Positions 39,314 through 48,646 of a stretch of 64,000 nucleotides of DNA are shown piece after piece. Under the pieces are notes generated by a model. That model ran no database searches. It was not told the origin of the DNA and was given only the letters and a program-made list of their open reading frames with translations. The DNA comes from DATBJJ01 sp036556425 (GTDB taxonomy: Bacteria; Acidobacteriota; Vicinamibacteria; Vicinamibacterales; 2-12-FULL-66-21): the NCBI GenBank assembly GCA_036556425.1, contig DATBJJ010000048.1, positions 62,001 to 126,000 of the forward strand, in the 5' to 3' direction. The position numbers were made by a program, and so were the translations under genes. Numbering within the stretch: position 1 is the first letter of the stretch; the number at the start of each line of letters is the position of its first letter.

Positions 39314-40504
39314 TCAGGCGTCTGCTTCCGGTACGACCACCTCGGCCGGCCGGACGGGCGCGGCGACTCGAGCGCGCGACGGCAGCGGCAGCGCGCACGC
39401 GGCGGCGGCCAGCGGAATCAGCGCGAGGCCCGACAGCGTGGGCTCGATCCCGATGCGGTCGGCGATGAGGCCGACGATCGGCACGCTCAATCCACCGGTG
39501 CCCCAGCCGAACCCCATCATGATGGACGACACCGTTGCCGCGCTGACCGGCGCGAGCGCCTGACCGAACGTGACGTTCACGGGCAATGTCGACTGCAGGA
39601 AGAACCCGCCGATCGCCAGCAGAGCGACGAATGCCCACCCGGAGAAGAACGGCGCCGCGAACAGAAAGGGCGTCGCAACGATCAGCGACAGCGCGATCAC
39701 TTTCTTCGCGCCGAACCTGTCCGCGGTCGGTCCGCCGAAGAAGCCGCCGATGCCGCTCGCGAACAGGTAGAGCGCGACCGCCGTTCCGGCTTCCGTGACG
39801 CTGAGCCCGCGCCGCGTGAGCATCACCGGCACGAACGTCGAGAACGAGATCGCCGCGAGGGTGCGAAGGACGACGATCGTGTAGAGAAGCGCGAGCGGCT
39901 TCGCGTACGGCGCGAGCATCCGCAGTCCGCCGCTGGACGCCGCGTGCAACGGCATCGGCGGCACGCGCGACAGAAAGAACGCGACGACGACGAGGCCAGG
40001 GATCGCGAGCAGCGGCGTCCACGACAAGCCGAATCGCTCGGCGAACGGCGCGAACATGAGCGGTCCGAGCGAGAATCCCAGCGTGCCCCCGGTGATGTAG
40101 ACGGACATCGCAAGGCCGGGCTGATCGCCGCCGAGTCGATGCGCGAGCGCCGCGGCGGGCGGGTGAAACGCCGCCGCGCCGAGCCCGCCGATGACGAGCA
40201 CTACGGCGAGCGCCACGGGCGAGCTCGCGAGGCCGAGCATGCTGAGGACCGTCACCGACACGACGGGACCGACCATCACCAGCACGCGTGGATGCCACCG
40301 ATCCGCGAGCCGGCCGAAGCCGATCTGCGCCACGGACGCCGACATCTGAAAGAGCATCGTGAGCGTGCCTGCCGCGGCAAGCGAAAGTCCCAGCTTTGGA
40401 ATCAGCAGCGGCAGCAGCGGCGCGTAAATGTTGCCGTAGCCGTCGACCATCACGTGGGCGCTGGCCATCAGCAGGATTGTTGGATGTAGGCGTAGGCGAG
40501 ACAC
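39314..40504 (-). CDS. MFS transporter (fosmidomycin-resistance-like)
   Basis: A 396-residue protein with twelve helices. The first segment SAHVMVDGYGNIYAPLLPLL and the helix-2/3 loop GRLADRWHPR are typical of the Fsr-type subgroup of the major facilitator superfamily; GGLGAAAFHPPAAALAHRLGG carries the conserved FHP. Likely an exporter of small drugs or metabolites. GTG 40504 starts 1 bp after the murJ stop, so it is translated behind murJ. Confidence 0.88.
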   Translation of the reverse strand: MSRLRLHPTILLMASAHVMVDGYGNIYAPLLPLLIPKLGLSLAAAGTLTMLFQMSASVAQIGFGRLADRWHPRVLVMVGPVVSVTVLSMLGLASSPVALAVVLVIGGLGAAAFHPPAAALAHRLGGDQPGLAMSVYITGGTLGFSLGPLMFAPFAERFGLSWTPLLAIPGLVVVAFFLSRVPPMPLHAASSGGLRMLAPYAKPLALLYTIVVLRTLAAISFSTFVPVMLTRRGLSVTEAGTAVALYLFASGIGGFFGGPTADRFGAKKVIALSLIVATPFLFAAPFFSGWAFVALLAIGGFFLQSTLPVNVTFGQALAPVSAATVSSIMMGFGWGTGGLSVPIVGLIADRIGIEPTLSGLALIPLAAAACALPLPSRARVAAPVRPAEVVVPEADA

Positions 40505-40505
40505 G

Positions 40506-42095
40506 TTAGCGACGAACGAAACGACCGAGCACGCGGTCCATGGCCACGCTCAGCTCCTGGATTCTCAACAGACGCGCGGACGCGGCCAGCACCAGCACGG
40601 CGGCCGCGATCGTCCCGAACACGCGCACCATCCGAACGTACCACGCGTGCCCAGGAAGGAGCCCGTACGAAAAGCCCGACGCATAGTGCGCGGCAACGCC
40701 CATCAGCGCCGACGCGGCCAGGATCTTGACGAGCGCGATACCGACGCGGCGGCCGTCGAGGCCTTCCAGCCGTTGCCGCAGCACGACGAGAAGCACGCCC
40801 GCGTTGAACACGGCGGCAATCGCGGTCCCGAGCGCGAGGCCGCGATAGCCCATCACGCGCACCAGCCCGATGTTCAGCACGAGATTCACCGCGACGCTGC
40901 TGACGCTCACGACGACCGGCGTCCGGCTGTCGCCCATCGCGTAGAAGCTGGGCGACGCGATCTTCACCGCGGAATATCCGAGGAGGCCCGGCGCGTAGAA
41001 CATCAGCGCCGCCGCCGTCGCCGACGTGTCGCGCGCCGCGAACTTGCCGTACTCCAGCACGAGCTCCACGATTGGATAGGCCAGCACCATCAGCCCGACC
41101 GTCGCGGGCACGTTGAGCATCAGCATCATCCGAAGTCCAGCCGAGATCGTGCCGCGTATGCCCGCCTTGTCCGCGTCGACCGCCTGCTTGGAGATGTGCG
41201 GCAGCGCGGCCGTCGCTATCGAGACGCCGAAGAGTCCGATCGGCAGATACATCAACCTGAACGCGTACTGCAGCCACGAGACCGCGCCCTGAGGCTCCGT
41301 CGTCGCGAGCGACGTGTTGACGAGGACGTTGATCTGCACGGCCGCGAGCCCGAGCGTCGCCGGCCCCATCAATCGCAGGATCTCACGCACGTCGGGATCG
41401 CGGAAGTCCAATACCGGCCGGTATCGAAAGCCCTCCGCGCGAAGCACGGGCCACTGCACGGCAATCTGACCGATCCCGCCGAGGACCGTCGCGATCGCAA
41501 TCGCCGCGATCGGCGGGAGGCCGAGCGGCTGCATGACCGGCACCAGCAGGAACGCGCAGAGAATCGTCGCGACGTTGAACATCGCCGGCGAGAGCGCCGG
41601 CACGAAGAAGCGATGCAGCGAGTTCAGCATGCCCATCATCGCGACCGCGACCGCGATCGTGGTGAGGAACGGCATCATGATCTCGGTCAACTGCGTCGTG
41701 AGTTGGAGCTTTCCAGGAATCGACGCGAACTTCTCGCCCGAGGCGATCACGCGCGTGATCGGCTCCGCGAACACGATCCCGACGAGCACGAGCACGGCGG
41801 TGACGACGACGAGCGCGTTGATCACGAGATTGCCGAGGCGCCAGGCGGCATCGCGGCCGCGCGTGTTGAGCACGCGCGTGAACGTCGGCACGAACGCCGC
41901 CGTCATCGCGCCTTCGGCAAAGAGATCGCGGACCAGGTTCGGCACGCGGAACGCCACGTTGAACGCGTCCATCGACGCGTCCGCCGACGCGCCGAACAGG
42001 CGCGCCAGCACGATTTCCCGCGCCACGCCGAGCAGCCGGCTGGCCATCGTCGCAACGCTGATAAGGCCCGCGGACCGCGCCAGTCGCGAGCTCAT
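40506..42095 (-). CDS. murJ: Lipid II flippase MurJ
   Basis: Flips lipid II across the membrane for peptidoglycan synthesis. The 529-residue, 14-helix MATE-like protein has the conserved N-terminus SAGLISVATMASRLLGVARE and the segments FNVAFRVPNLVRDLFAEGAMTAAFVP and VSWLQYAFRLMYLPIGLFGVSIATAALP, all diagnostic of MviN/MurJ. ATG 42095 was chosen at the conserved start; an upstream in-frame extension lacks conserved features. It forms a unit with the MFS and perhaps rhomboid genes. Confidence 0.94.
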   Translation of the reverse strand: MSSRLARSAGLISVATMASRLLGVAREIVLARLFGASADASMDAFNVAFRVPNLVRDLFAEGAMTAAFVPTFTRVLNTRGRDAAWRLGNLVINALVVVTAVLVLVGIVFAEPITRVIASGEKFASIPGKLQLTTQLTEIMMPFLTTIAVAVAMMGMLNSLHRFFVPALSPAMFNVATILCAFLLVPVMQPLGLPPIAAIAIATVLGGIGQIAVQWPVLRAEGFRYRPVLDFRDPDVREILRLMGPATLGLAAVQINVLVNTSLATTEPQGAVSWLQYAFRLMYLPIGLFGVSIATAALPHISKQAVDADKAGIRGTISAGLRMMLMLNVPATVGLMVLAYPIVELVLEYGKFAARDTSATAAALMFYAPGLLGYSAVKIASPSFYAMGDSRTPVVVSVSSVAVNLVLNIGLVRVMGYRGLALGTAIAAVFNAGVLLVVLRQRLEGLDGRRVGIALVKILAASALMGVAAHYASGFSYGLLPGHAWYVRMVRVFGTIAAAVLVLAASARLLRIQELSVAMDRVLGRFVRR

Positions 42096-42168
42096 CGGTT
42101 GGCTGCCGGACACGTTCGAATCCGGACGCTTGGAGCACCAGGTGTTGCGGAAGTGAGACGCGGCGTAC

Positions 42169-42200
42169 AAAAAAAGGCTTCTGCCTCGCGGCAGAAGCCT
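42169..42200 (-). terminator. Intrinsic terminator downstream of yqeY
   Basis: GGCAGAAGCCT (42200 side) and AGGCTTCTGCC (42175-42185) form an 11-bp stem with a TCGC-type tetraloop. Read on the minus strand it is followed by seven T residues (42175-42169). It separates yqeY from murJ and is the clearest rho-independent terminator in the window. Confidence 0.9.
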
Positions 42201-42277
42201 GATGGAGGATGGATGAGAGGCTTGTGCGTGCCTTTCAACGAGATTAGACGAGCACCGGCGCGAAAAGTTTGCATGCC

Positions 42278-42724
42278 TCAACCGAGCTTGCGCCGGACGA
42301 TGTCGTTCACCGCTTTGCCGTCCACCGTCTGGCCGGCCAGCTTCGGCATGACCGCTTTCATCACCTTTCCCAAATCCTTTGCCGACGCCGCGCCTGTCTC
42401 CTTGATCGCGTCGTCCACGATGCGCTCGAGGGCGGCGGCGTCGATGGGCGGAGGAAGATACGTTTCGAGCGTCACGATCTCCGCGGCTTCCCTGTCGGCG
42501 AGATCGTCGCGGCCGCCTTTCTTGAACTGCTCGATCGAATCGCGCCGCTGTTTGATCAACGACGCCAGCACCTGCTGCGACTCCCCGTCGTCCAGCGCTC
42601 TGCCGCGCTCGACTTCGCGGTTCATCAACGCAGCTTTTGCCATTCTGAGCGCGGCGAGGCGCGTTGTATCCTTCGCGCGCATCGCGCCAGCGATGTCCTG
42701 AGAGATGCGTTCGACGAGCGTCAT
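42278..42724 (-). CDS. GatB/YqeY-family protein
   Basis: A 148-residue all-helical protein resembling the C-terminal tRNA-binding part of GatB. LVERISQDIAGAMRAKDTTRLAALRMAKAAL, then KQRRDSIEQFKKGGRDDLADREAAEI and the C-terminal DLGKVMKAVMPKLAG are family marks. Many bacteria place yqeY next to rpsU or dnaG, not seen here. The ATG at 42724 has AAGGGA 5 nt upstream and is preferred to the upstream ATG at 42742. A strong terminator follows. Confidence 0.92.
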   Translation of the reverse strand: MTLVERISQDIAGAMRAKDTTRLAALRMAKAALMNREVERGRALDDGESQQVLASLIKQRRDSIEQFKKGGRDDLADREAAEIVTLETYLPPPIDAAALERIVDDAIKETGAASAKDLGKVMKAVMPKLAGQTVDGKAVNDIVRRKLG

Positions 42725-42746
42725 GGGCGTCCCTTCGTTCATTGAA

Positions 42747-44654
42747 TCAACCAAGATTACTCCACCACGCGCGCACCGCGTCGGCAACCATCCACGCGAA
42801 CACCACGGCAGCGATCACGCGACGGCGCCCGCCGGCGGTCCAAGCGATCGCGCCGCCGACAGCGGCGGCGATGGCGATCGACGGAATCACCGCGAGGTAG
42901 TACCGCATGTCGACGGGCGTGAGGATTCCGATCGCGAAGAAGACCGCGCAGGCGAGCGCCCAGCCGGCAGCCGTCAGCGTGACGCGATCGCGCGCGCCTC
43001 GGCGCGCGAGCTCCACCGCTCCCCATCCCGCGAGAAAGAGCACGGGGACGCCGAAATAGATATTCAGATATCTCGGCACGGCGCCCAGCCGCTCGCCGAT
43101 CGTGCGCCCGCCCGCGTCGGGCGCCGCGGTGGCCGTTTCGGTCCCAATCCGCGCGAGCTCCGTGCGGTACGTATCCATGAAATGCGCGTAGTAGATCGCG
43201 ACCGCGGCCGCGATGGCGATGGCCGTCGCGGCCATGACCGCGATTGCTGGTGAGCGAAGCGCGGGTCCTCCACGCAGCCAGAAGAGGAGCGCGATCGTGA
43301 TCGCGGCGGTGGAGACGATCGCGAACGCGCTCGTGTGCGACAGGCTCGCGCCGGTGAGCGCGATCGCGAGTACGAGAACGGCGGCGGCGCGCTCGCGGCG
43401 GACCGCGCTGCCGGCGATCAGCGCGAACGCCACGACCGAGAGAGACTGCGCGAACGCGTTCGTGAGATTCCCCGTCGTCACGACCGCGAAGCCGAGCGGG
43501 ATCAAATGATACGTGGCGACGGCCAGCGCGCCTGCGAGACGATCGCCTCGAATTCTCACCGCGAGGTTGTAGAGGAGCAGCGCTGCGAGGACGTCAGCGC
43601 TACAGACGATCGTGCGCAGGAGCGTCATGTCGGAGGCGCCGCGCCGCACCAGTCGCGCGAACGGCATGGCAACGATGTAGAGGCCCGGTGGATACGGGAA
43701 TTGGTAGTTTCCAGGCGCGAGCGACGTGAAATACAGCTTGCCCGCCAACACATCTTGAAATCGATGCGCCTGGAACAGCGCATCGCCGATTGGCATGTCG
43801 GGGTGCAGCAGGACGAGCAGCTCCAGCAAGAGAACGGCACCGCTGAATGCGATTGCGAACTTCGCGGTGTTCTTGAACGGCTGACCGCGAACGCCGCGCG
43901 CGATCGCCGTCAGCGCCGCGGTGGCCACGCCGACCCACAGCGCGCAGCGTGCGAGGGTCTGCGCGAAGTCCGTGTATGGACCGAAGCCGCGCGCGACGAG
44001 CGCGGCGAGCGCCGCGCCAAGCACGATCGCCGCGCCCACCGCCGTGCCTGCCGTGACGCCGAGCAGCGCGATTGCCGCGGCGGCGGCTGCGGATCCCATC
44101 GCGACTCCGGCAATCGCCGACACCGGAGGCAGAATCACGCCGCCCGGCGTGAGCGTGATCCAATCGACCATGGCGCCGAGCCGGCGAGAATCGCCTGGAC
44201 CCGGCACGAACGTGGACGACGCCCGCATGGCAATCGTCACGCCACTCTGCGATCGCCGGGGAATCGAGACGCGGACGGTTGCAAAGTCGCGCGTCGACGC
44301 GTGCGTGAGCACCGGCACGCCGTCGACGAAGAACTGCAGCTCGGGCTGCGGTCCTTCCGCGCGCGCGCCGCGCACGCTCAGCTCCATCGCCCAATCGACC
44401 TGCCGATCGACGTCGTCGAGCTCGACCGTCATCGTGTCGGCCGTCCACGCGAACGTGCGTTCGCTGTCGGGATCGCGCTCGGCCGTGTAGACGCCTTGCA
44501 CCTGACGCGGCGGCGGCGTCACGTCGAAGTCGATCCGGAGCGCCGGTGAGCTGCCGTACATCAAGGCGAGCCATGCCGCGCCGGCGAATGCCCCGAACAA
44601 GGCGGCGGCAATCGTGCGGCCCGTGGCGCGCAGCACGTGTCGAAGCTCAAACAC
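42747..44654 (-). CDS. Large GT-C type membrane protein with extracellular beta domain
   Basis: A 635-residue protein. One helix at residues 12-33 is followed by a soluble beta-rich domain of about 130 residues (ALRIDFDVTPPPRQVQGVYT to about WITLTPGG). About eleven helices with a glycosyltransferase family 39/87-like look come next, and the short loop HPDMPIGDALFQAHRF resembles the first-loop acidic site of GT-C enzymes. Likely transfers sugar from a polyprenyl donor. GTG 44654 overlaps the end of the GT4 gene by 8 bp. Confidence 0.75.
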   Translation of the reverse strand: MFELRHVLRATGRTIAAALFGAFAGAAWLALMYGSSPALRIDFDVTPPPRQVQGVYTAERDPDSERTFAWTADTMTVELDDVDRQVDWAMELSVRGARAEGPQPELQFFVDGVPVLTHASTRDFATVRVSIPRRSQSGVTIAMRASSTFVPGPGDSRRLGAMVDWITLTPGGVILPPVSAIAGVAMGSAAAAAAIALLGVTAGTAVGAAIVLGAALAALVARGFGPYTDFAQTLARCALWVGVATAALTAIARGVRGQPFKNTAKFAIAFSGAVLLLELLVLLHPDMPIGDALFQAHRFQDVLAGKLYFTSLAPGNYQFPYPPGLYIVAMPFARLVRRGASDMTLLRTIVCSADVLAALLLYNLAVRIRGDRLAGALAVATYHLIPLGFAVVTTGNLTNAFAQSLSVVAFALIAGSAVRRERAAAVLVLAIALTGASLSHTSAFAIVSTAAITIALLFWLRGGPALRSPAIAVMAATAIAIAAAVAIYYAHFMDTYRTELARIGTETATAAPDAGGRTIGERLGAVPRYLNIYFGVPVLFLAGWGAVELARRGARDRVTLTAAGWALACAVFFAIGILTPVDMRYYLAVIPSIAIAAAVGGAIAWTAGGRRRVIAAVVFAWMVADAVRAWWSNLG

Positions 44655-45789
44655 GAGACGTCAATTCCTCGTAGAGCGCGCGATAGCGCGCGGCCACCCC
44701 CGCGGGCCGGAACTCGCGCTCGATCGTGTCACGCGTCGCCTCGCTCGTGCGCCGTTTTTCCGTCAGGAAATCGACGATCGCGTTGGCCAGGATCACCGAT
44801 TGTTCGCGCGGCACGATCGAGACGTCGCGCCCGAACAAGTCGTTGAGCTCGACGCCGCCAGGATTGTCGGCCGAGATCACCGGCGTGCCGCACGCCAGCG
44901 CCTCGACAGCGACAGTGGGCAGCGCCTCGAGAATCGACGGGAGCACGAACAAATCGGCCGCCGCGCAATACCGGGCGACCACCGCATTATCGACCAGACC
45001 CGCGAAGACGACGTGGCGCTCCACGCCCGCCGACCGCGCGGTCGCTTTCAGCTCGTCCAGGAGCGCTCCTGTGCCGCAGATGACGAGGCGCGTGTCCGGG
45101 TGCGTGCGAACGATCTCGTTCATCGCTTCGATGAGGAACCGCTGGCCGGCGAGCGGATGGAGACGCTTCACGTTGATCAGCACGTGCCGGCTGCTGAGGC
45201 CCAACGCGGCGCGGACCTCGGCCTGCTGCTGCTCGTCGTGCCACGCGAACTGCGCGCCGACCGGCGGGTAGATCGTGTGCATGTGGCGGCGCGTCAACCC
45301 GAGCTCGTTCGCGCGGCCGAGCAGCCGCTCGCTGTAGAAGGTCACCGCCGATGCGGCGTGATACGCGCGCGTGAAGAGATCGGGACCGAGACGCTTCGGC
45401 GCGTAGTGCCAGATCTCGGTCCCGTAGAGCGTGAGGACCACGGGTTTTTCGCGCTTCTGCGCGAGGAGCACGCCCATCTCGGCGAGCAGCCCATTGCTGT
45501 GGACGTGCACCACGTCGGCGCGGCGAAGCGCCGGCTCGAGCGCGGCTCGCATGCGGCGCGCGCTCAACAGCGCGCCGATGCGCAGCGTGCGATCGACGAA
45601 GCCGCCCGTTCGGCGTGGAATCCATTCCGCCCCGCCGGGCAAGGGCGCGGCGCCGCCGGCCCGCGGGGGATGCGCGATGTACTCCACGGAATCGCCGGCC
45701 TCGACCGCCCACGTCCCGAGCTGCCACGGCAGCAGCGCGTTCGCCGCTTGATCGGGCGGGAGGTGAGGCGTGATGTGGAGGATGTGCAC
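44647..45789 (-). CDS. Family 4 glycosyltransferase
   Basis: A 380-residue GT-B enzyme. HILHITPHLPPDQAANALLPWQL is the N-terminal donor-independent domain; VLINVKRLHPLAGQRFLIEAM and LVICGTGALLDELKATARS lead the second domain. The EX7E element is ILEALPTVAVEALACGTPVISAD, with both glutamates intact, so it is a retaining sugar transferase using a nucleotide sugar. The start is GTG 45789, 4 bp after the deacetylase stop; an upstream ATG at 45840 would overlap that gene. Confidence 0.9.
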   Translation of the reverse strand: MHILHITPHLPPDQAANALLPWQLGTWAVEAGDSVEYIAHPPRAGGAAPLPGGAEWIPRRTGGFVDRTLRIGALLSARRMRAALEPALRRADVVHVHSNGLLAEMGVLLAQKREKPVVLTLYGTEIWHYAPKRLGPDLFTRAYHAASAVTFYSERLLGRANELGLTRRHMHTIYPPVGAQFAWHDEQQQAEVRAALGLSSRHVLINVKRLHPLAGQRFLIEAMNEIVRTHPDTRLVICGTGALLDELKATARSAGVERHVVFAGLVDNAVVARYCAAADLFVLPSILEALPTVAVEALACGTPVISADNPGGVELNDLFGRDVSIVPREQSVILANAIVDFLTEKRRTSEATRDTIEREFRPAGVAARYRALYEELTSRV

Positions 45790-45793
45790 GTTG

Positions 45794-46744
45794 TCAGCAG
45801 TACGCCTCGCGGAACTCGTTGAACGTCGCCGGCTGCGCACCCAGATCTTTCGTCGCGAACGTCAGGAACCTCTCGAGCCGATCGAAGAATGCGTCGAGCT
45901 CCGCCTCGGTACGGTTGTACGGACTGCCGCCAACGATGGCTTCGCTGGAGTGAAAGATCAGATTCAGCACCGGCTCGCCGGCCCGCGCGAGATCGCGCGC
46001 GAGCGCGATCATGTCGTCGATCGAGGAGTACGACGGCCGAAGCCATCGAACGCGCAGCAGCCCGGCCGCGCGCAGCACGCGCTTCGTCGTATACGGACGC
46101 GGCGCTCGTGCGTAGGCGTACTGCAACGCCTTCGGCAGCCGCCGATTGAGGGCCGCGCTCACCGGGATCTCCAGCACGTTGCTCGATCCTGGACGCGTGG
46201 CGCTGTCGTACGCCAGGAAGTACGGCGTGAGCGGCGCCTCGACGAATTCCGGTCCGCCCTTGTGCGTTTCGTAGAAGAGGGGCGCGACGCTCGACTCTAT
46301 GAGATACCCCTGTGTCTCGAGCGCGGACACGTGCGCGGCCGAGAAACCAAAGCGTCCCGATCGGTACGACACGGGGCGCGCGCCGACGGCTTCCGCGATG
46401 GCGTTGGTCAGGCTCGCGAGTTGATCCTCGAACTGCCGGAGCGGCAGCGCCGATGCATACGGATGCCGTCGCACGTCATCGGCCGTGCACGGCGGCGTCT
46501 CCCACGCGTGATGGTGCGCGCCGATCTCGCAATCCCCACCCGCGAGAAGATGGCGCAAGATCTCGGCGGATCGCGCGTCGGCGGCGACGGGATAGGTGAT
46601 CACGTACGTCGGCCGGACGCCGTGGCGTGAGAAGAGGGCGTGCAGCTTCGGCAGCGCGTAGATGTTCTCGAATCGCTGGTTCGCGCGCGCGGCCGCGTCC
46701 CACTGATTGTCCCCTTCTGTGTCGATGCCGACGAGCAGATGCAT
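45794..46744 (-). CDS. Polysaccharide deacetylase-like protein (WalW-type)
   Basis: A 316-residue protein with an NodB-homology-like fold. VGIDTEGDNQWD supplies the catalytic Asp-Thr-Glu region, GDCEIGAHHHAWETPP the metal histidines, and the C-terminal LNLIFHSSEAI the last histidine. This pattern resembles WalW-type deacetylases encoded in sugar polymer loci. It would remove acetyl groups from N-acetylated sugars, or a relative of that reaction. Start and end lie tight against the GNAT and GT4 genes. Confidence 0.82.
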   Translation of the reverse strand: MHLLVGIDTEGDNQWDAAARANQRFENIYALPKLHALFSRHGVRPTYVITYPVAADARSAEILRHLLAGGDCEIGAHHHAWETPPCTADDVRRHPYASALPLRQFEDQLASLTNAIAEAVGARPVSYRSGRFGFSAAHVSALETQGYLIESSVAPLFYETHKGGPEFVEAPLTPYFLAYDSATRPGSSNVLEIPVSAALNRRLPKALQYAYARAPRPYTTKRVLRAAGLLRVRWLRPSYSSIDDMIALARDLARAGEPVLNLIFHSSEAIVGGSPYNRTEAELDAFFDRLERFLTFATKDLGAQPATFNEFREAYC

Positions 46745-47788
46745 TCAGCGGTCTTGATCGGAATCGCCGAGCGTCACGTGCCAGCGGTCGGTCTCGTCGT
46801 AGAACGTCGGCGACACGTTCACCCCGTTCACCTTCGCGACGAACTGCACGGACGATTTCACCTGAAAGTACCCCGCGCGCTTCAGCACGCGGCGGAACCC
46901 GGCGTGCATGACGAACGTGCGAATCTTGTCGGAGTCCGCCTGCCGCGCCTCGCGATCGATCCAGCCGAGCAGCGTCTTCATGCCGGCCTCGTCTTCAGGG
47001 TCGACGAGAAAATCGACGAGCAAGGTGACGCGGCCGCGCGGTTCCCGGAAATGACGGTAAACGGCGTACCCCACGTTGCGATCGTCCCGGCGCAGGGCCG
47101 CGATCAGGTAGCGCACGTGCGGCGCCGACACGAACTTCCAGTTCAGATACGCCGCGTCCCGCCGTACCGCGAAATCGAATTTCGCGGCGACCGATTCCCA
47201 CAGCGCCGTGAAGCTGTCGTCGAACCTGTGAATGAGCCGCACTTCGGCGGCTAGCGGCTGCGTGCGCGAGACGATCTTGACGATGGGCAGCGTCACCGCG
47301 GACACGAGGCGGTTCGCGGCAACCGGCCAATTCGGCATTCGGAGCGCGCGACGCGTCAGCGGCTTGACGAGGCAGGGCAGCGGACCGACGTCCGGCCAAC
47401 GCAGCTTGTTGAACAGCCGGTACGACGATTCCGAGAGGCCGAGCCCGAGCGATGCGCCGACGTTGCGGTCCCAGGTCCTGAACAGCACTTCGCCGAGGCC
47501 CTGCCGCTGCCGCTCGGGGGCGACCATGACGTCCATCCCCCACGATCCGCGCACCGTCTCTCCGCCGACCGACAACTGCACCGGCATCGTCGCATACTGC
47601 CCGACGATGGCCGGACCTTCGCGCGCGATCCAGATCTCCGGCTCGCCGCGTGGATTGTTCGGATTTCGCCGGTATTGCCAGTCCCAACGCAGACGGCTGC
47701 CCTCGGCCGCATCGTGGCCGAACACACGTCGATACAGGGCGTCGACGACGCGCCGATCTTCCGCGCGGTAACGATCGATCTCTGCCAC
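46745..47788 (-). CDS. GNAT-fold acetyltransferase
   Basis: A 347-residue protein. The N-terminal 160 residues are a GNAT domain with the acetyl-CoA loop APERQRQGLGEVLF and the strand IVGQYATMPVQLSVGG. The C-terminal half (from about FDDSFTALWESVAAKFDFAVRR) looks like a second GNAT domain with VGYAVYRHF. Tandem GNAT proteins in polysaccharide loci may acylate an amino sugar. The start is GTG 47788; the stop abuts the deacetylase start at 46744, an appealing add/remove acetyl pair. Confidence 0.75.
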   Translation of the reverse strand: MAEIDRYRAEDRRVVDALYRRVFGHDAAEGSRLRWDWQYRRNPNNPRGEPEIWIAREGPAIVGQYATMPVQLSVGGETVRGSWGMDVMVAPERQRQGLGEVLFRTWDRNVGASLGLGLSESSYRLFNKLRWPDVGPLPCLVKPLTRRALRMPNWPVAANRLVSAVTLPIVKIVSRTQPLAAEVRLIHRFDDSFTALWESVAAKFDFAVRRDAAYLNWKFVSAPHVRYLIAALRRDDRNVGYAVYRHFREPRGRVTLLVDFLVDPEDEAGMKTLLGWIDREARQADSDKIRTFVMHAGFRRVLKRAGYFQVKSSVQFVAKVNGVNVSPTFYDETDRWHVTLGDSDQDR

Positions 47789-47809
47789 TCTGAATTGGAT
47801 GTGCCGCGG

Positions 47810-48646
47810 CTAATGCCGCGTCAACACGTACTCCATGTTGCTGATGAGCGCGTCCTGCGTCAGCGGGCTGTCGCGCAGCCACCGTCCGATCGCGGCCGGC
47901 AATCGCCTCACCGTTGCCGTCACGTGCAGCTCTTCGCGGACGATCGCGAGTCCGGCATCCGCAATCTGACGCCGGAGCCTGGCCACGCGAACTTTCTCCA
48001 GCAGATCGTCCTGCTTGATCTCCCCGCGGCGCGCCGCTTTGATGAACGAGTTCTCGTTCGCCGGCTCCTTCAACGTCCACGGCGCATGCCGCGCGAGGAA
48101 TCGAAACGTGCCGAATGCGACCCTCCGCCCGACGATCAAGTGCAGCGGCACCTGCACCTTCAGCCGCGGAAGATGCGCGCCGGCGAACGAGAGGTACGGC
48201 GCCGTCGACAGATACACGTGGCCGCCCGCCTTCAGCACGCGCGCGCACTCGCGCAGATAGCGCGGCGCGTCCGCGACGTGCTCGATCACCGCGTGCGAGA
48301 GCACGAGATCGAACGCGCCGTCGACGAACGGCAGGTACATCCCGTCGGCCAGCGCGAACTGCAGGTTGATCAGTCCGCGCTCGCGCGCCAGCCGCGCGCC
48401 CGCGTCGGGGAATCGCTCGATCGGATCGATGCCGACGACGAGGCCGGCTTCTTCCGCGAGCGAGAGCGGCATGCCGCCGCCGCCGCATCCTGCGTCGAGC
48501 ACCGATCCGTGGATCGCGACGCCGGCACGCTCGAGAAACGCGATGACCTTCGCGCTCCGGTAGTACTCGAAGAGCGCGTAGTCGTACTCGGATCGAAACC
48601 GCTGATCGGCGTGCGCCTTGATGGCGCTCTCGTCAATCGTGCGCAC
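47810..48646 (-). CDS. Class I SAM-dependent methyltransferase
   Basis: A 278-residue protein. VLDAGCGGGGMPLSLAEEAGLVVGIDP is the SAM-binding site, then DLVLSHAVIEHVADAPRYLRECARVLKAGG. The lid and C-terminal helical extension (about residues 170-278) are typical of glycan or lipid methyltransferases. GTG 48646 overlaps the end of the membrane glycosyltransferase gene by 14 bp. It probably adds a methyl group to a sugar of the repeat unit; substrate unknown. Confidence 0.88.
   Translation of the reverse strand: MRTIDESAIKAHADQRFRSEYDYALFEYYRSAKVIAFLERAGVAIHGSVLDAGCGGGGMPLSLAEEAGLVVGIDPIERFPDAGARLARERGLINLQFALADGMYLPFVDGAFDLVLSHAVIEHVADAPRYLRECARVLKAGGHVYLSTAPYLSFAGAHLPRLKVQVPLHLIVGRRVAFGTFRFLARHAPWTLKEPANENSFIKAARRGEIKQDDLLEKVRVARLRRQIADAGLAIVREELHVTATVRRLPAAIGRWLRDSPLTQDALISNMEYVLTRH

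Noticed and set aside
38523..40298. Long open frame on the minus strand across the rhomboid and MFS genes.
   Set aside because: It is Arg/Ala-rich without domain features, lies in another frame of two genes with full catalytic or transport motifs, and is expected by chance at this G+C content.
40647..42701. 684-codon plus-strand frame antisense to murJ.
   Set aside because: Arg/Glu/His-rich shadow frame with no domain; murJ is unambiguous.
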